A stretch of DNA of 64,000 bases. Origin: Gracilibacillus suaedae (GTDB lineage Bacteria; Bacillota; Bacilli; Bacillales; Amphibacillaceae). Of this stretch, positions 1 to 6,811 are shown one piece after another. The DNA lies in assembly GCF_017599345.1 (NCBI RefSeq), contig NZ_JAGFVL010000063.1, positions 1-64,000 of the forward strand, read 5' to 3'. Position 1 is the first letter of the stretch; the number at the start of each line of letters is the position of its first letter. A program made the translations under genes and the position numbers. The notes beneath the pieces were generated by a model, which made no database searches, was not told the origin of the DNA, and saw only the letters and a list, made by a program, of their open reading frames with translations.

Positions 1-2
1 GA

Positions 3-320
3 GAACATCGGCAAAGATACAGTGAAGAGTTTAAAAGAGAAACGGTAAAGTTTGCGCAAGAGCAAAAGCAAAAGAAAACCATGACAGAGATTGCGGAAGA
101 TATCAAGGTTCCACTAAGTTGTCTGCATGAATGGATGAGTAAATATCGCGAATTTGAAAACGAACCGGTGGTGGTGGAAGAACGTTTAAAGAAACTGGAG
201 CGAGAACTAAAGGAAAAAGAACGGGAACTAAAGGCAAAAGACAAGAAAATAGCGGAGACCGAGGAAGAATTGGCTATCGTAAAAAAGGCGGTGCACATCT
301 TCAGCAGACCAAAAAAATGA
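3..320 (+). CDS. IS3-family transposase OrfA (5' partial)
   Basis: The open frame runs in from the window edge and reads RYSEEFKRETVKFAQEQ before the first internal ATG at 81, the typical start of an IS3 OrfA DNA-binding helix-turn-helix protein. The C-terminal half (about residues 55-95) is a Lys/Glu-rich leucine-zipper-like coiled coil, as expected for OrfA multimerisation. It ends TGA at 318-320, overlapping the ATG of OrfB. In this family OrfA binds the terminal repeats and is the N-terminal part of the OrfAB transposase made by frameshifting. Confidence 0.85.
   Translation, partial: EHRQRYSEEFKRETVKFAQEQKQKKTMTEIAEDIKVPLSCLHEWMSKYREFENEPVVVEERLKKLERELKEKERELKAKDKKIAETEEELAIVKKAVHIFSRPKK
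311..320 (+). promoter_or_regulatory. Candidate programmed -1 frameshift site of the IS
   Basis: Seven A residues (311-317) sit in the OrfA frame as A AAA AAA directly before the TGA stop. Slipping back one base moves ribosomes into the OrfB frame, which is exactly -1 relative to OrfA. This is the known IS3-family way of making the OrfAB fusion transposase. The same bases give an ATGA stop-start overlap, so reinitiation at the OrfB ATG is also possible. Confidence 0.6.
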
Positions 321-1192
321 AGTTTCTATTCATTGAAGACAATCGCTCGGTGTTTTCAGTGGAGAAGATGTGTAAAGTATTAGAGGTGTCTACGAGCGGT
401 TATTTCAAATGGAGAAAGCATAAGCCGAGTCCACAAGAAATACGTAGGGAAGCCATAAAGAAACGAATTAAATACCATTATTACGATGCTGACAGTATAT
501 ATGGTAGTCCCAAAATCACAAAGCTATTAGTCCAAGAAGGATATCAAGTAACAGAAAGAACCGTTAGTGTGTACATGAAAGAACTAAACTTACGATCTTG
601 TGTATCTAAGCCATATAAAGTATCTACAACGCATTCAAATCATGATGATCCTGTAGCACCTAATAGGTTAAATCAACACTTTACAGCACCAGAACCAAAC
701 AAGATATGGGTAGCTGATATCACCTATATCCCTTGTCGACAAGGGCGCTTATATTTAGCTGCGATTCTGGACTTATATACTCGTGAAATAGTTGGTTGGC
801 GCTTAGATGGACATATGGAAACGTCATTAGTTCTTCAAGCACTAGAAGATGCTTATACGTTAAGAAACCCAGAAAAAGGCTTGCTTCACCACTCCGACCG
901 TGGTACACAATACGCTTCTACGGAGTACCGGGACAAACTGAAAGAATTTGGTATGGAGGCAAGCATGAGTCGTACAGGAAATTGTTATGATAATGCTTGT
1001 GCAGAATCGTTCTTCAGCCTAATCAAAAAAGAATTAATGAGAGGTCAACGATTTCAAACGAAGGAGCAAGCTTACGCGGAGATTTATCGTTATATAGAGC
1101 TTTTCTATAATCGAAAAAGAATACATGGATCCATTGGTTTTATATCTCCGGTAGCGTTCAAGCAAAAATACGATAGGCAGCATGCGGCATAA
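317..1192 (+). CDS. IS3-family transposase OrfB (DDE integrase)
   Basis: The 291-residue protein has the IS3 OrfB organisation: an N-terminal helix-turn-helix region and an integrase core (about residues 125-285). The DDE triad is visible: the Asp in WVADITY, the Asp in HHSDRGTQY and the Glu in NACAESFFSLIKKE, with the spacing typical of DD(35)E. The family's C-terminal HGSIGFISP-like motif is also present. The protein catalyses strand transfer when fused to OrfA by frameshifting. The frame is intact, with no internal stop. Confidence 0.92.
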   Translation: MKFLFIEDNRSVFSVEKMCKVLEVSTSGYFKWRKHKPSPQEIRREAIKKRIKYHYYDADSIYGSPKITKLLVQEGYQVTERTVSVYMKELNLRSCVSKPYKVSTTHSNHDDPVAPNRLNQHFTAPEPNKIWVADITYIPCRQGRLYLAAILDLYTREIVGWRLDGHMETSLVLQALEDAYTLRNPEKGLLHHSDRGTQYASTEYRDKLKEFGMEASMSRTGNCYDNACAESFFSLIKKELMRGQRFQTKEQAYAEIYRYIELFYNRKRIHGSIGFISPVAFKQKYDRQHAA

Positions 1193-1444
1193 AAGAAAGA
1201 GCACTTATCGAAGCAGTAAGTTGCCTTTTCATCACTTAGCGACTAGCCAGATGATTCCGTGGAGGGGTCAAGTGGTTTGGGCTTGATGCCTCCGCGGTAT
1301 CATCTATCATTTGAAAAGTGAAGAAAAGGCTACGGTAATCTGACATGTATTCGTTATTTAGGTGTCCACTTTCTTGACAGAAGTCCATCCGTTCCGTTAT
1401 TTTAGTAAAAAGCGTTCAATAGAAGCATAATTTCGGTGAATAAA

Positions 1445-1511
1445 GGAATAGATGTCCGTTACAAGCCTTGAATTCCCCTTTTTTATGCTATTTAACGGAA
1501 CAAATGTCCGC
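1445..1511. repeat. Intergenic repeat with paired GGAAyrrATGTCCG motifs, copy 1
   Basis: GGAATAGATGTCCG (1445-1458) and TAACGGAACAAATGTCCGC (1493-1511) are spaced by about 48 bases. The same two motifs in the same order and nearly the same spacing recur at 4082-4147, while the sequence between them differs. A further GTTCCGTTATTTTAG at 1390 is an inverted piece of the same motif. The element lies between the IS right end and the nuclease-like gene. Its function is unknown. Confidence 0.6.
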
Positions 1512-1526
1512 AAGAAATTCATAGAC

Positions 1527-2171
1527 TTACTTTAGTTGATAAGTCCGTATTCTTTCTTTGCCACTTGCTATTTTTAGAATCTGGGAATCAACCATTTTGT
1601 GCAAAAGGCGTCTTGCATGGCGATCACTTATATGAAGATGTTGTGCTATTTCTTGAGGTGTAAAGGGGCGTAATACACGTTGAGCATATCGGATAATTTC
1701 TGATTCGACCCAAGTTAAAGAAGAAGGGGTTTCAATTGAAATGAATTTTCCTATGAAAGAAAGGATAAGCTGTTGACATTTTCTAGGTTCATCTTTGATG
1801 GATAAATAAGCAATAGGGAGGAATATCCAACCATCTAGAGCTAATAAAGAATGACGCCAACATAAATCTTTAAATCTTCTGACATCTAGGTCTCTAGCAT
1901 GGGGCCCGTATCCTTGAATTTCGATTCCTCCCTTAGCTCCACCTGGCATATAGGCGAGATCTAGATAGCGATATCCATTATTGAAATCTCGAACTTCCCA
2001 TTCTGGATATAAATCATCAAAATTACCTACAGTGGGATACCAAATACAGCGGAGAAATTCAACAGTTCCATGTCCCAATCCTTTCTTCAATATTTCTCGT
2101 CTCCTGTGATTTTTTTCTTCAGCGATATTCTTGTGTATCCATTCTTCGATAGCTTGATTAAATGGTTGCAT
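1527..2171 (-). CDS. PD-(D/E)XK-like / winged-helix two-domain protein
   Basis: No gene name is recognised. The 214-residue protein seems to join two parts. Residues about 30-135 resemble the Vsr/DUF559-type nuclease fold, with E38, D71 (YLDLAY), E84-x-Q86 (GIEIQG) and H91. This is the spacing of the D...ExK catalytic set, but with Gln in place of Lys. Residues about 150-205 form a winged helix-turn-helix (FTPQEIAQHLHISDRHARRLL). Similar Bacillaceae proteins are usually just called transcriptional regulators, as far as I recall. It could be a DNA-binding regulator using a dead nuclease fold or an active nuclease. It is transcribed away from ytoI and sits next to the IS. Confidence 0.6.
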   Translation of the reverse strand: MQPFNQAIEEWIHKNIAEEKNHRRREILKKGLGHGTVEFLRCIWYPTVGNFDDLYPEWEVRDFNNGYRYLDLAYMPGGAKGGIEIQGYGPHARDLDVRRFKDLCWRHSLLALDGWIFLPIAYLSIKDEPRKCQQLILSFIGKFISIETPSSLTWVESEIIRYAQRVLRPFTPQEIAQHLHISDRHARRLLHKMVDSQILKIASGKERIRTYQLK

Positions 2172-2551
2172 GTAAACACATCCTTTTCAAAATAAACATG
2201 GGTTTTTAATAATAAGTGTGGGTAGTAGTAGAGAGTAGGGGAACAAAAACTATTAGATATTTGTATAGTACCTTAAGTATGCTTAATAAGCAATAAGAAG
2301 TTTACGTAAGGCAGTGCAACAACCAACAATCGCAAAAGTCAACAAACTTATATTCTGTTAATCTAAGAAAAACACATCATTTGTTAATTAATACAGATAA
2401 TTAACAAAAGATAAAACAGTACAAATTGATTATTTAATAAACGTAAGAAATGCATAATATTTCAAGAATAAATTGAATATTACAACGAACAACTGTATAA
2501 TTATAGTAGAGGAAAATATACTAGTACAGATGAAAGAATGGTGAAAAGCGA
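2172..2551. other. Divergent intergenic region upstream of ytoI
   Basis: This gap of about 380 bases separates the divergent nuclease-like gene and ytoI. It is very AT-rich and has no plausible gene. Apart from the ytoI promoter candidate, the only notable item is TAGTACCTTAAGT near 2267, which recurs exactly near 3977 in the gap after ytoI. Confidence 0.5.
2473..2501 (+). promoter_or_regulatory. Sigma-A-type promoter candidate for ytoI
   Basis: TTGAAT (2473-2478) and TATAAT (2496-2501) are separated by 17 bases, close to consensus and about 50 bases upstream of the ytoI start. Confidence 0.6.
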
Positions 2552-3865
2552 TTGGCTACAAAACATGAACAAATTCTATCCTTTATTGAATCCTTAAAAG
2601 TAGGAAATAAAATATCTGTAAGGCAAATTGCTAAAGAGCTAAATGTAAGTGAAGGAACAGCTTATCGTGCCATAAAAGAAGCAGAAAACAAGGGGCTGGT
2701 TAGTACCATTGAGCGCGTAGGAACCATTCGAATCGAACGCAAACAAAAAGAAAACTTTGAAAATCTAACCTTTGCCGAAATTGTAAGTATCGTAGATGGA
2801 CAAGTACTTGGAGGAAGAGACGGCTTATACAAAACATTAAACAAGTTTGTTATCGGTGCGATGAAGCTTGATGCAATGATGCGCTATACGGAAAAGGATT
2901 CTCTTTTGATAGTTGGTAATCGTACAGAAGCCCATCAATTAGCATTAAAAGAGGGTGCGGCTGTACTTATTACTGGTGGATTTGATACGGATGATATAAC
3001 CAAGCAATTAGCAGATCAGAAACAGTTACCAATTATATCAACTAGTTATGATACATTTACAGTAGCTGCGATGATTAACCGAGCTATATATGACCAGCTA
3101 ATAAAGAAAGAGATTGTTCTGGTCGGTGATATTTATACCTCGGTAGAAGATACATATTTCTTAATGACAAAAGATCAAGTTGCCAAATGGTATGAATGGG
3201 AAGAAAAAACAACACACAGCCGGTATCCTGTAGTGGATGAAAAAAATAAAGTAGTTGGGATTGTTACATCAAAAGATGTAATTGGACGAAAGATGGATAT
3301 GTTAATCGAAAAGGTGATGACCAAAAATCCGTTAACCGTGATGAAAGAAACCTCGCTGGCATATGCGGCACATATGATGGTGTGGGAAGGTATAGAAATC
3401 ATGCCTGTTGTGGATCATCATCATCAATTGGAGGGGCTTATTTCTCGTCAAGATGTGTTGAAAGCACTTCAGCACATTCAAAAACAGCCACAAGTTGGTG
3501 AAACAATTGATGACATCGTTTCAAACTATTTTGATCATTCACCTACAGACCCACAACATTCTACTTACCATGCCGAGATCACTCCGCAAATGACGAATCA
3601 GTTAGGAACGTTATCATATGGAGTATTTGTTTCCTTTGTTATTGAAGCCGCGCGTAGATTGTTGCGGCATCAGAAGAAAGGTGACTTGGTTGTAGAGAAT
3701 ATAACGGTATATTTCATAAAACCTGTTCAATTAGAAACGACGGTTACCTTTCAACCAAAAATTATCGATGTTGGCAGAAAGTCGGCAAAAGTAGATATCG
3801 AGGTATATCATGAGAAAAAAGTAGTCGGAAAAGCGATGCTGATGGCACAGTTAATTGATCGTTAA
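2552..3865 (+). CDS. ytoI: YtoI: HTH-DRTGG-CBS-hotdog protein
   Basis: The 437-residue protein has four visible parts: an N-terminal helix-turn-helix (VRQIAKELNVSEGTAYRAIKEA, about residues 22-45), a DRTGG domain (about 70-180), a CBS pair (about 190-310; VVGIVTSKDV and LEGLISRQDV mark each half) and a C-terminal hotdog/PaaI-thioesterase-like domain (about 325-437). CBS pairs usually bind adenine nucleotides. This architecture is the conserved Bacillus YtoI, whose function is unknown. The frame opens at TTG (2552), about 7 bases after GGTGA. Conserved synteny with ytpI and nrnA supports the call. Confidence 0.88.
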   Translation: MATKHEQILSFIESLKVGNKISVRQIAKELNVSEGTAYRAIKEAENKGLVSTIERVGTIRIERKQKENFENLTFAEIVSIVDGQVLGGRDGLYKTLNKFVIGAMKLDAMMRYTEKDSLLIVGNRTEAHQLALKEGAAVLITGGFDTDDITKQLADQKQLPIISTSYDTFTVAAMINRAIYDQLIKKEIVLVGDIYTSVEDTYFLMTKDQVAKWYEWEEKTTHSRYPVVDEKNKVVGIVTSKDVIGRKMDMLIEKVMTKNPLTVMKETSLAYAAHMMVWEGIEIMPVVDHHHQLEGLISRQDVLKALQHIQKQPQVGETIDDIVSNYFDHSPTDPQHSTYHAEITPQMTNQLGTLSYGVFVSFVIEAARRLLRHQKKGDLVVENITVYFIKPVQLETTVTFQPKIIDVGRKSAKVDIEVYHEKKVVGKAMLMAQLIDR

Positions 3866-4330
3866 TCAAAGTAGAGCATTGCCCAAACCGTTTTTAGCCA
3901 TCAATAGGATAAAAACTTTGAACTTGTGAAAATTTTCAGTGACATCACGAGAGAGCTATGTGGTAGGCGGACATTTAGTACCTTAAGTGCCTCGATAATC
4001 CCATTTTTTCGATGTGGGCGGACAATCAATCCCTTATTTGATAACTTTTGACAAAAAATAGTGTTATTTCTGATGAATTGCGGAATAGATGTCCGACAAC
4101 ATGACAAAAACGGCACTTTTGTCACAAATAACGGAACGAATGTCCGCCTCATGGCGAGGTTCTTGAAGGAGTATATTGCACCACTAACCAAACTTCGGAA
4201 TGAAAGAAAAGTACTTCGAAGCTTATCACAGAGCTAATCGCCTTTTAGCCCCCACTTCAAGCTTCAAGTGTTTAGGGATAATAATAGACGTTAACACCTT
4301 GAAAAGTTTCACTAAGCATAGTCTCACTTT
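3866..4330. repeat. Intergenic region with second copy of the ATGTCCG repeat
   Basis: No convincing gene is present. GGAATAGATGTCCG at 4082-4095 and TAACGGAACGAATGTCCGC at 4129-4147 repeat the pair seen at 1445-1511. GGCGGACATTTAGTACC near 3967 and GGGCGGACAATC near 4015 are inverted copies of the same core, so four motif instances fall in about 190 bases. The arrangement suggests a structured or protein-binding intergenic element. Confidence 0.5.
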
Positions 4331-4336
4331 ATTAGA

Positions 4337-4366
4337 AAAGCAAACTACCTTATGGTAATTTGCTTT
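4337..4366 (-). terminator. Terminator of ytpI
   Basis: AAAGCAAA.TACC, a TTAT loop and GGTA.TTTGCTTT form a hairpin just past the ytpI stop. On the minus strand it is followed by a short T-rich run. Confidence 0.6.
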
Positions 4367-4376
4367 CGTTAAAACG

Positions 4377-4676
4377 TTATTGATTCGTTTGTGCTCTTTT
4401 TTGATATTCTTCCTTATAATGAGACAACCGTTTAATCCCGCCGTAACCTTGTACAATTCCAAAGAAAAGAAATACAAGTGTTATAAATAATGCAAGCTGT
4501 GTTTGATAAAATAAGTATTGATTGACACCAAAAACGCTGATAAAAATACCCAACGCTATTCGAGCTTTTGCATTTTTAATCTCTTGCATCAGTGGATCAC
4601 GATCCCTTATTATCATTACTTTATAATAAATATACATCATAAACGATAAGATAATCATGATTGGGAAAATAACCAT
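4377..4676 (-). CDS. ytpI: YtpI-family membrane protein
   Basis: This small membrane protein of 99 residues is conserved next to nrnA in Bacillus; its function is unknown. Three hydrophobic segments are visible: an N-terminal anchor (MVIFPIMIILSFMMYIYY), a second around ALGIFISVFGV and a third around LALFITLVFLFFGIV. The frame is open further upstream, but a strong GGAGG lies directly before the ATG at 4676, and this start gives the roughly 100-residue length I recall for the family. It is divergent from nrnA. Confidence 0.78.
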   Translation of the reverse strand: MVIFPIMIILSFMMYIYYKVMIIRDRDPLMQEIKNAKARIALGIFISVFGVNQYLFYQTQLALFITLVFLFFGIVQGYGGIKRLSHYKEEYQKRAQTNQ

Positions 4677-4826
4677 AGTAAAACCTCCAATAACATAACG
4701 AGCTATATCCATCAGTGGGGTATTACGGACGACTAGCACCGTGATAAAAATACCTTTCTATTGTATCGTGACTATAATAGAATTGCTAGTGAAAAAGGAT
4801 AATAGGTACAAAAAAGGAGTATGTAT

Positions 4827-5771
4827 ATGTCAGTAATGTTGCAAATATTTGAGAAAATAAAACAGTACGATACGATTATCATTCACCGCCATGTTCGTCC
4901 TGATCCTGATGCATATGGGTCTCAAAGTGGACTTGCGGAAATTATTAAAGTAAGCTTTCCAGCCAAACATGTATATGTAGTTGGTGAAGAGGAAGCCTCT
5001 TTATCATTTTTAGCAACAATGGATGTTATCGAAGATGGTGTTTATTCAGATTCACTTGTTATTGTTTGTGATACAGCAAACCAAGAAAGAATTTCTGATC
5101 AACGCTTCGAGTTAGCTAAGGAAGTGATTAAGATCGATCACCATCCAGCAGTGGATGCATATGGAGATTTGCAATGGATAGATGTAGATGCAAGTTCTAC
5201 AAGTGAAATGGTTTACCATTTTTATACAGAACAGAAAGGCAACGGGATAAAAATGACTGATAGAGCTGCCTTTCTTTTATATAGTGGAATAGTAGGTGAC
5301 ACTGGTCGCTTTTTATTTCCGAGCACTACTGAAAGGACTTTTCGATATGCCTCAGAATTAGTTGTTTATGATTTCGACCGCACTGAGATGTACGAAGAAA
5401 TGTACAAAACAAGCTTAAACATTGCCAAATTGAAAGGCTACATTCTTCAAAATATTTCTGTATCAGAAGCCGGTGTAAGCTATGTTAAATTAACAAAGGA
5501 TATTTTAAATGAGTTTGAAGTAGAGGCATCGGAGACTAGTTCTGTGGTAGGGGTGTTAGGAGATATTGAGGGGATCAAAGTATGGGTGATATTTGTCGAA
5601 GAAGACGATGTTATTCGTGTTCGAATTCGCTCCAAAGGCCCCGTTATTAATCAAGTAGCAGCAAATTACGAAGGTGGCGGACATCCGCTTGCATCAGGTG
5701 CTAAAATTCATCAGTGGGAGACAGTAGACAATGTTTTGGCTGATTTAGAAGAAGTTTGTAAAGAGCAATAA
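4827..5771 (+). CDS. nrnA: NrnA: oligoribonuclease / pAp phosphatase (DHH family)
   Basis: NrnA degrades 2-5 nt RNA remnants and dephosphorylates 3'-phosphoadenosine-5'-phosphate in the cytoplasm. The DHH domain shows HRHVRPDPDAYGSQ (metal ligands), a VCDTAN motif and the signature IDHHP. The C-terminal DHHA1 domain has the substrate-binding GGGHPLASGA. Two in-frame ATGs exist; AAGGAG is 7 bases before the one at 4827 and only 1 base before 4821, so 4827 is chosen. This gives 314 residues, like B. subtilis YtqI/NrnA. Confidence 0.93.
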   Translation: MSVMLQIFEKIKQYDTIIIHRHVRPDPDAYGSQSGLAEIIKVSFPAKHVYVVGEEEASLSFLATMDVIEDGVYSDSLVIVCDTANQERISDQRFELAKEVIKIDHHPAVDAYGDLQWIDVDASSTSEMVYHFYTEQKGNGIKMTDRAAFLLYSGIVGDTGRFLFPSTTERTFRYASELVVYDFDRTEMYEEMYKTSLNIAKLKGYILQNISVSEAGVSYVKLTKDILNEFEVEASETSSVVGVLGDIEGIKVWVIFVEEDDVIRVRIRSKGPVINQVAANYEGGGHPLASGAKIHQWETVDNVLADLEEVCKEQ

Positions 5772-5786
5772 TCTTAAAAGCCTATC

Positions 5787-5814
5787 TCTCAAGGTCAATT
5801 GTATGACCTTGAGA
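5787..5814. terminator. Bidirectional terminator between nrnA and ytrI
   Basis: TCTCAAGGTCA and TGACCTTGAGA form a perfect 11-bp stem with a 6-base loop between the convergent ends of nrnA and ytrI. The T-runs on either side are weak. Confidence 0.65.
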
Positions 5815-5819
5815 AATAA

Positions 5820-6332
5820 TTAGGATTCTGCCATTTTAAGTTCAATCGATAAATATACTGTCTCTGTCACAATTATTCTGCGAACTTCTGCTTGAAACCT
5901 AAAATCATCTATATTAATGGTTTTGTTTTCAATGGTCGAAATAAGTAAATCTATTGAATTGATAATCTCATCAACGCTTTTTCCGATAGCATGAGATGCT
6001 TCAGTTCGAACAGCATCTTCTAATTGTTGAATCATAATTCGATCAGAGTCTATATTTAATTCCTCCAGATTTAGGAATTCAATATTAATTTCTCCAACTT
6101 GCAAACCTTTTTTGGTTTGCTGATCGAGTGCCTCGTGATTTTTTCGTAAATTTTCGTAGCTCTGTCTAAGGTCCTGAAGATCTCCGCGCAATGCCAGGTT
6201 TTCTTCAATCCACTTTTCTTGTAATTCGCCAAACATGTAAATAAAAATAATATAGCCGATAATCGTGCCAATCGCAACACCGGCCAGAAATCGTTGCCAT
6301 GATGGACGTTTGTAATACGGTGGAATGTGCAT
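5820..6332 (-). CDS. ytrI: YtrI sporulation membrane protein
   Basis: The protein has one transmembrane segment near the N-terminus (about residues 15-35, FLAGVAIGTIIGYIIFIYMF) and a long, partly coiled-coil extracytoplasmic part. The N-terminal MHIPPYYKRPSWQRF matches the conserved start of Bacillus YtrI, a mother-cell sporulation protein. A longer frame exists, but GAGGAGAT lies just before this ATG. The gene overlaps the ytrH stop by one base (TAATG), so the two are translationally coupled. Confidence 0.85.
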   Translation of the reverse strand: MHIPPYYKRPSWQRFLAGVAIGTIIGYIIFIYMFGELQEKWIEENLALRGDLQDLRQSYENLRKNHEALDQQTKKGLQVGEINIEFLNLEELNIDSDRIMIQQLEDAVRTEASHAIGKSVDEIINSIDLLISTIENKTINIDDFRFQAEVRRIIVTETVYLSIELKMAES

Positions 6333-6664
6333 TATTGTATCTCCTCTTGAATAATCCATTCGATGATTAATATTGCAGTATGTGCACCGCCCATTGCAGT
6401 AATAATTAGTAAAATTTGTTTGACTAAATCGATAGTAGACCCTTCGTAGATACCCCTTTCAAAATTATAAATGGCATCAAAGGTCCCCCCGATTGCTGCA
6501 ACAATAGCCCAAATACGTAAATTTTTAGCGATCCGGTTTATATGTGTGAATGGAGCATCACCAGCTACAAATGCACCTATACTTCCAATGATTGAACCAC
6601 CAATCATTACACCAAAAGCGATAAAATAACATTGAATCATCGTTGCCATGAAGCGTTCTTCCAT
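6332..6664 (-). CDS. ytrH: YtrH sporulation membrane protein
   Basis: The 110-residue protein has about three hydrophobic helices (YFIAFGVMIGGSIIGSIGAF; WAIVAAIGGTFDAIY; ILLIITAMGGAHTAILIIEW). It matches Bacillus YtrH, which is made in the mother cell under sigma-E and contributes to normal spore formation. GGGAGGGGTGTGA lies before the ATG at 6664. It is first in a two-gene unit with ytrI and divergent from dnaE. Confidence 0.87.
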   Translation of the reverse strand: MEERFMATMIQCYFIAFGVMIGGSIIGSIGAFVAGDAPFTHINRIAKNLRIWAIVAAIGGTFDAIYNFERGIYEGSTIDLVKQILLIITAMGGAHTAILIIEWIIQEEIQ

Positions 6665-6702
6665 TCACACCCCTCCCGCGAATTAATTTAATCCTCAATT
6701 AA

Positions 6703-6732
6703 AATATATGGCAAACTTGTCTACTATATGTT
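6703..6732 (-). promoter_or_regulatory. Possible sigma-E promoter for ytrH-ytrI
   Basis: Read on the minus strand, AACATATA (-35, 6725-6732) and CATATATT (-10, 6703-6710) are 14 bases apart. This resembles the sigma-E consensus (roughly KCATATT, 14-15 bp, CATACANT). Known sigma-E control of ytrHI in B. subtilis makes it plausible. Confidence 0.4.
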
Positions 6733-6738
6733 TACTAA

Positions 6739-6767
6739 CTTACAAGTTGCACAAGGTCTGATATAAT
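6739..6767 (+). promoter_or_regulatory. Extended -10 promoter candidate for dnaE
   Basis: CTTACA (6739-6744), a 17-base spacer and TATAAT (6762-6767) preceded by TGA form an extended -10 promoter about 45 bases upstream of dnaE. Confidence 0.5.
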
Positions 6768-6811
6768 AAAGAAACAAAACATTTGATCGCATTGCATCAG
6801 GAGGTGATAAT

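Larger units (their letters stand above)
1..1387 (+). mobile_element. IS3-family insertion sequence, left end outside window
   Basis: Two overlapping frames encode OrfA (5' end cut by the window edge) and OrfB with a DDE integrase core, which is the IS3-family layout. The right end probably lies near 1387: after OrfB there are about 190 noncoding bases ending in a TGTCCACTTTCTTGACA-type stretch followed by GTCCA, consistent with the CA-3' terminus of IS3 elements. The left inverted repeat is not in the window, so the exact ends and any target duplication cannot be checked. Both visible frames look intact, so the element may still be active. Confidence 0.85.
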
